DNA of 64,000 nucleotides from Verrucomicrobiia bacterium (GTDB lineage Bacteria; Verrucomicrobiota; Verrucomicrobiia; Limisphaerales; UBA11358): assembly GCA_031290985.1 (NCBI GenBank), contig JARLJW010000043.1:1-64000 (forward strand). Reading direction: 5' to 3'. Under the pieces are notes generated by a model. It worked only from the letters and a program-made list of their open reading frames with translations, was not told the origin of the DNA and did no database searches. Position 1 is the stretch's first letter, and each line of letters opens with the position of its first letter. Shown one piece after another: positions 61,222 to 64,000 of this stretch. Made by a program: the position numbers and the translations under genes.

Positions 61222-63723
61222 ATGCCCAAGGAAGTAAACCAGCCTGTTGTCTGGTTGGCAATTGCCTTCATGTTTCTGACGCCCCATGTAAAGGCACTGG
61301 ATGTCATTGATCCCACCGGCACGAGCTACACCGGCATCTCCGACAGCAGTCACTTCGATGAGACCTATACGGCGGCCAACCTTTTCAGCGCAAACATGAC
61401 CGGGGCCCCGTTGGGCGCGAATCTCGGCAGCAGCGATTTCGCTAAGAATGGTCCAGGCACCAGTTTTGTAACATTTCAACTGGATCGGATTTATACCAAT
61501 GTTGCCTCCATTTTTTACGGGCAACGGGGAGCAAACAGCACGACGACGGATAAAGTTTGGACCATCAGCCTCTGGGCCAGCACCAATGTCCCTTTCACCG
61601 CGGCCGATCCGGGAACCGCGCCTGATTCCGTGATTTCCGTCAACCATACGCCCGGGTCCATGTGGACGGAATACTTGCTCACCAATACAATCGCCGGGCA
61701 GTATTTTCTCCTCAAACTTGAACAAACCGTTCTGGCCGGCAATCCAGGGGGGCGAGAATTGCGACTCGGTGCAAGTTTGGGTCAACCGCCGGCCATTGTG
61801 CAAACCCCTCAAAATAAAACGGTGTATGTGGGAGGCAGAGCGCGATTTGACGTCACGTCCTCCGGCACGCCGCCGTTGATTTTTAAGTGGGCATTCGGCG
61901 GCAATGCGTTGACCAATGGCGGACGCATATCCGGTGCCGACACGGGACACCTGGTTGTGTCGGGCCTCACTCCGGCAGATGCCGGATCCTATTCACTCAC
62001 CATCGCCAATGCCTATGGCACAAACAGCAACACCACCGCAAGCCTGGCCGTGGTGGCAGCACCCACGAATGCGGAAGCGACGACCATCATTTCAAGTTCG
62101 CCTGTCGGCTATTGGCAATTGAATGAAACTTCGGGCTCGTCGGCCGCCTTGGATCTGGTCGGTAGTTTCAACGGCATTTATGGACCCACGGCGGGAATGG
62201 GCGCTGTGGGCCCCCGTCCGCCAGCATTCTCCGGATTCGACCCGGCGAACACTGCGGTACAGACAACTGCTTTCGACACGGAATCCGTCGTGGCGCTGCC
62301 ACCCCTGAATCTGAATCCAACGAACGCGGTCACCATTTTGGCCTGGATCTATTCAGATGTCTCCTCCGAACCCCAAAACCCTTACACGGGCATCGTTTAT
62401 TGCCGCGGTCGCACCACCTCGGCGGGGCTCATCTGCTCAGCCGATGGCACAAAATTGGGCTATCAATGGGCGGGAACACGTTACTTTTTTGATTCAGGCC
62501 TGGTGCTCCCAACCAACCAGTGGACCTTGGTCGCACTGGTCTATGCAACAAACGCCACCACTTTGTATTGCGGTTCAACGAACGGCCTGGTTCTTTCGGC
62601 CACCGACCAATTTTCCCAAGCCGGCCAAGCCTTTGATTACACGACCTTCATCGGGTTGGACATTGATGTCGGTGAATCAGCCCGCACGTTCAACGGCATG
62701 ATTGATGATGTGGCGTTTTTTGACCGGGCCCTTTCAAAGACGGAGATAAATTCCATTTATTCAGCCGGAACCGGAATCCTGCCGCCCGTGCAAATAACCA
62801 GTCAAACAACCAATCAGTCGGTATTTCTGAATGAACCCATCAGCCTCGCTGCGGTGGTAGACGGACTCAATCCGCACTATCAGTGGTTTAAGGAGCAGGT
62901 GCCCCTGCTTGGGGCGACGAATAACGTTTACGCGGTCAGCAACGCCACACTCGAAAACGCAGGAAATTATTATCTCAGTGTTTCCAACCAAGTTAACGTA
63001 GTCACCAGCGCTGTCATCCCTGTGGCCGTGACCAGTTACCTTGTGCGTCCAATCGGTCCCTCCGGAAGCATTTACACCAGCGTCAACGCCAGCAGCGAAT
63101 ATCCGGATCCGGATTATGTGGGGGCAAATCTGTTCGATTCCGATTTGACCGGCGTTGCGTTGGGCACACCGCTTTCAGGGAACGATTGGGCCGATGATGG
63201 CGTGACATCCGCCCTGGCGCCGGCATATCTCGCCTTTCAAGTGGACCAGATTTACAACGTGCATGCCATTTATTATGCGCAACGCAACAGCAACCCCGGC
63301 GACCCCACCGACAAGATCACCGCCCTTGATTTATGGGCGAGTCAAACAACCCCCTTTGCAGCAGCCGATCCCGGAACCACACCGGACGCGGTGATGGCGA
63401 TTCCTGAGATCGATGCCGCCGTTTTGCACCGGTATATCCTGCCTTCCGCCATCACCGGCCGATATTTTCTGATCAAGGTGGAACAGAACCCGACCGTGGC
63501 CAATAGCAACATCGGCGGGAATGAATTTCGCCTGGGTACTTTCGTTACTCCTTCAACGTTGAACTTTTCAACTTCTCCTGCTGGCTTAATTCTTCAGTGG
63601 ACCGATGGAACATTGCAGGAAGCAGACGAATTGTCCGGTCCCTGGACGACCGCCTTGGGGATCACCAGCGGTGTGCCGTTACCCATGACGAAGGCCAGGG
63701 CATTTTATCGCCTCAGGTATTGA
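61222..63723 (+). CDS. Exported LamG/Ig protein with internal duplication
   Basis: About 833 residues; ATG 61222 is preferred (a TTG at 61210 is possible). A signal peptide follows ([20 protein letters not shown]). Module 1 (about 30-190) and module 2 (about 615-775) are duplicates: both carry [23 protein letters not shown] and GRYFL(L/I)K(L/V)EQ. Between them are an Ig domain ([20 protein letters not shown]), a LamG/laminin-G-like lectin domain (about 285-520: [38 protein letters not shown]) and another Ig domain ([10 protein letters not shown]). It ends ARAFYRLRY. Probably a secreted carbohydrate-binding or surface protein, followed at once by a prepilin-like gene. Confidence 0.87.
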   Translation: MPKEVNQPVVWLAIAFMFLTPHVKALDVIDPTGTSYTGISDSSHFDETYTAANLFSANMTGAPLGANLGSSDFAKNGPGTSFVTFQLDRIYTNVASIFYGQRGANSTTTDKVWTISLWASTNVPFTAADPGTAPDSVISVNHTPGSMWTEYLLTNTIAGQYFLLKLEQTVLAGNPGGRELRLGASLGQPPAIVQTPQNKTVYVGGRARFDVTSSGTPPLIFKWAFGGNALTNGGRISGADTGHLVVSGLTPADAGSYSLTIANAYGTNSNTTASLAVVAAPTNAEATTIISSSPVGYWQLNETSGSSAALDLVGSFNGIYGPTAGMGAVGPRPPAFSGFDPANTAVQTTAFDTESVVALPPLNLNPTNAVTILAWIYSDVSSEPQNPYTGIVYCRGRTTSAGLICSADGTKLGYQWAGTRYFFDSGLVLPTNQWTLVALVYATNATTLYCGSTNGLVLSATDQFSQAGQAFDYTTFIGLDIDVGESARTFNGMIDDVAFFDRALSKTEINSIYSAGTGILPPVQITSQTTNQSVFLNEPISLAAVVDGLNPHYQWFKEQVPLLGATNNVYAVSNATLENAGNYYLSVSNQVNVVTSAVIPVAVTSYLVRPIGPSGSIYTSVNASSEYPDPDYVGANLFDSDLTGVALGTPLSGNDWADDGVTSALAPAYLAFQVDQIYNVHAIYYAQRNSNPGDPTDKITALDLWASQTTPFAAADPGTTPDAVMAIPEIDAAVLHRYILPSAITGRYFLIKVEQNPTVANSNIGGNEFRLGTFVTPSTLNFSTSPAGLILQWTDGTLQEADELSGPWTTALGITSGVPLPMTKARAFYRLRY

Positions 63724-63752
63724 ATTGGTCGGCCAAACGAGAATTGTCATTC

Positions 63753-64000
63753 ATGAACAACGTGAGCAACTCGCACTCGGTCGCCATCAAAGGCTTTACC
63801 TTGATCGAATTGCTGGTTGTCATCGCCATAATCAGCATCCTCGCCGCCATGTTATTGCCAGCGCTTGCGCGTAGTAAGGCCGCAGCTTATCGCACCCAAT
63901 GCATAAGCAATCAACGTCAAATTGGCATTGCCTTCCAAATTTATGCGGGTGATGCCAATGACTTTTTCCCCAGCCATGACGGATTTGCTGCCGTCGGCGG
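63753..64000 (+). CDS. Prepilin-like exported protein (cut by window edge)
   Basis: ATG 63753 opens a frame that runs off the right edge. A 13-residue leader ([13 protein letters not shown]) precedes the type IV prepilin signal [20 protein letters not shown], then [17 protein letters not shown] and [17 protein letters not shown]. It is the same family as 31696-32505. It follows the LamG protein by 29 bases, the common verrucomicrobial pairing of an exported LamG protein with a prepilin-like protein. Confidence 0.88.
   Translation, partial: MNNVSNSHSVAIKGFTLIELLVVIAIISILAAMLLPALARSKAAAYRTQCISNQRQIGIAFQIYAGDANDFFPSHDGFAAVG

Noticed and set aside
60964..61950. A 328-codon minus-strand frame upstream of the TPR kinase
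   Set aside because: It overlaps the LamG protein gene and its signal peptide on the other strand and has no recognisable domain.

Overview
The window looks like a chromosomal segment of a Verrucomicrobiota bacterium, most likely of the Limisphaerales/Pedosphaera type. This is inferred from gene content, not from a marker gene. The signs are prepilin-like proteins with [13 protein letters not shown] followed by LPAL(S/A)(K/R)(S/A)K, Ser/Thr kinases paired with ECF sigma factors, a propeller histidine kinase, very large exported beta-helix/Ig/LamG proteins ending in FYR or similar, and high GC with few regulators. No rRNA, tRNA or CRISPR array was recognised.

Region 1 (1-7.6 kb) is an accessory, scrambled island of lower and uneven GC. 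It holds a 5'-truncated phosphoesterase, an IS66 TnpA-like remnant with a 14-bp palindrome over its start, a NERD-domain membrane protein, and a replication-relaxation gene. These are followed by a patchwork of broken pieces: CHC2 primase, N-6 DNA methylase, an inverted LivM-LivG piece, a TraD/TraG-type ATPase piece and an ArdC piece. It ends with integron-cassette-like genes around a well-formed attC site (7065-7190). No integrase gene is visible.

Region 2 (8-15 kb) is ordinary chromosome: a conserved family of unknown function, an ABC ATPase / unknown / LysM-TPR lipoprotein operon, a PHA-granule-type small protein, and a class V aminotransferase. Region 3 (14-25.7 kb, all minus strand) runs WD40 Ser/Thr kinase, ECF sigma factor, 2122-residue surface protein, outer-membrane barrel, and may be one regulatory-structural unit. 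Region 4 (25.7-27.7 kb) is mbfA (membrane ferritin) bracketed by MITE-like palindromic repeats.

Region 5 (28-33.5 kb) has a propeller sensor kinase and NarL-type regulator, then a prepilin-like protein and an AraC-type regulator. Region 6 (33.8-45.4 kb) has three large exported proteins. Two share a roughly 340-residue N-terminal domain I do not recognise, one of them carrying a phospholipase-C-type phosphoesterase, and the third is a YncE-propeller/phosphoesterase. Region 7 (46.4-56.6 kb) is a tightly packed 11-gene minus-strand operon: alginate-export-type porin, DoxX, YtcJ-type amidohydrolase, antibiotic-biosynthesis-monooxygenase/membrane fusion, two exported unknowns, exported alpha/beta hydrolase, YcaC-type hydrolase, two SDR dehydrogenases and a membrane protein. 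It reads as a catabolic or detoxification pathway with unknown substrate. Region 8 (57-64 kb) has a second kinase/sigma pair (TPR type), a LamG/Ig exported protein with an internal duplication, and the start of another prepilin-like gene cut by the window edge.

The most unusual items are the chimeric mobile-element patchwork next to an orphan attC, the shared N-terminal domain on different effectors, the recurring C-terminal FYR module, and the 11-gene operon.
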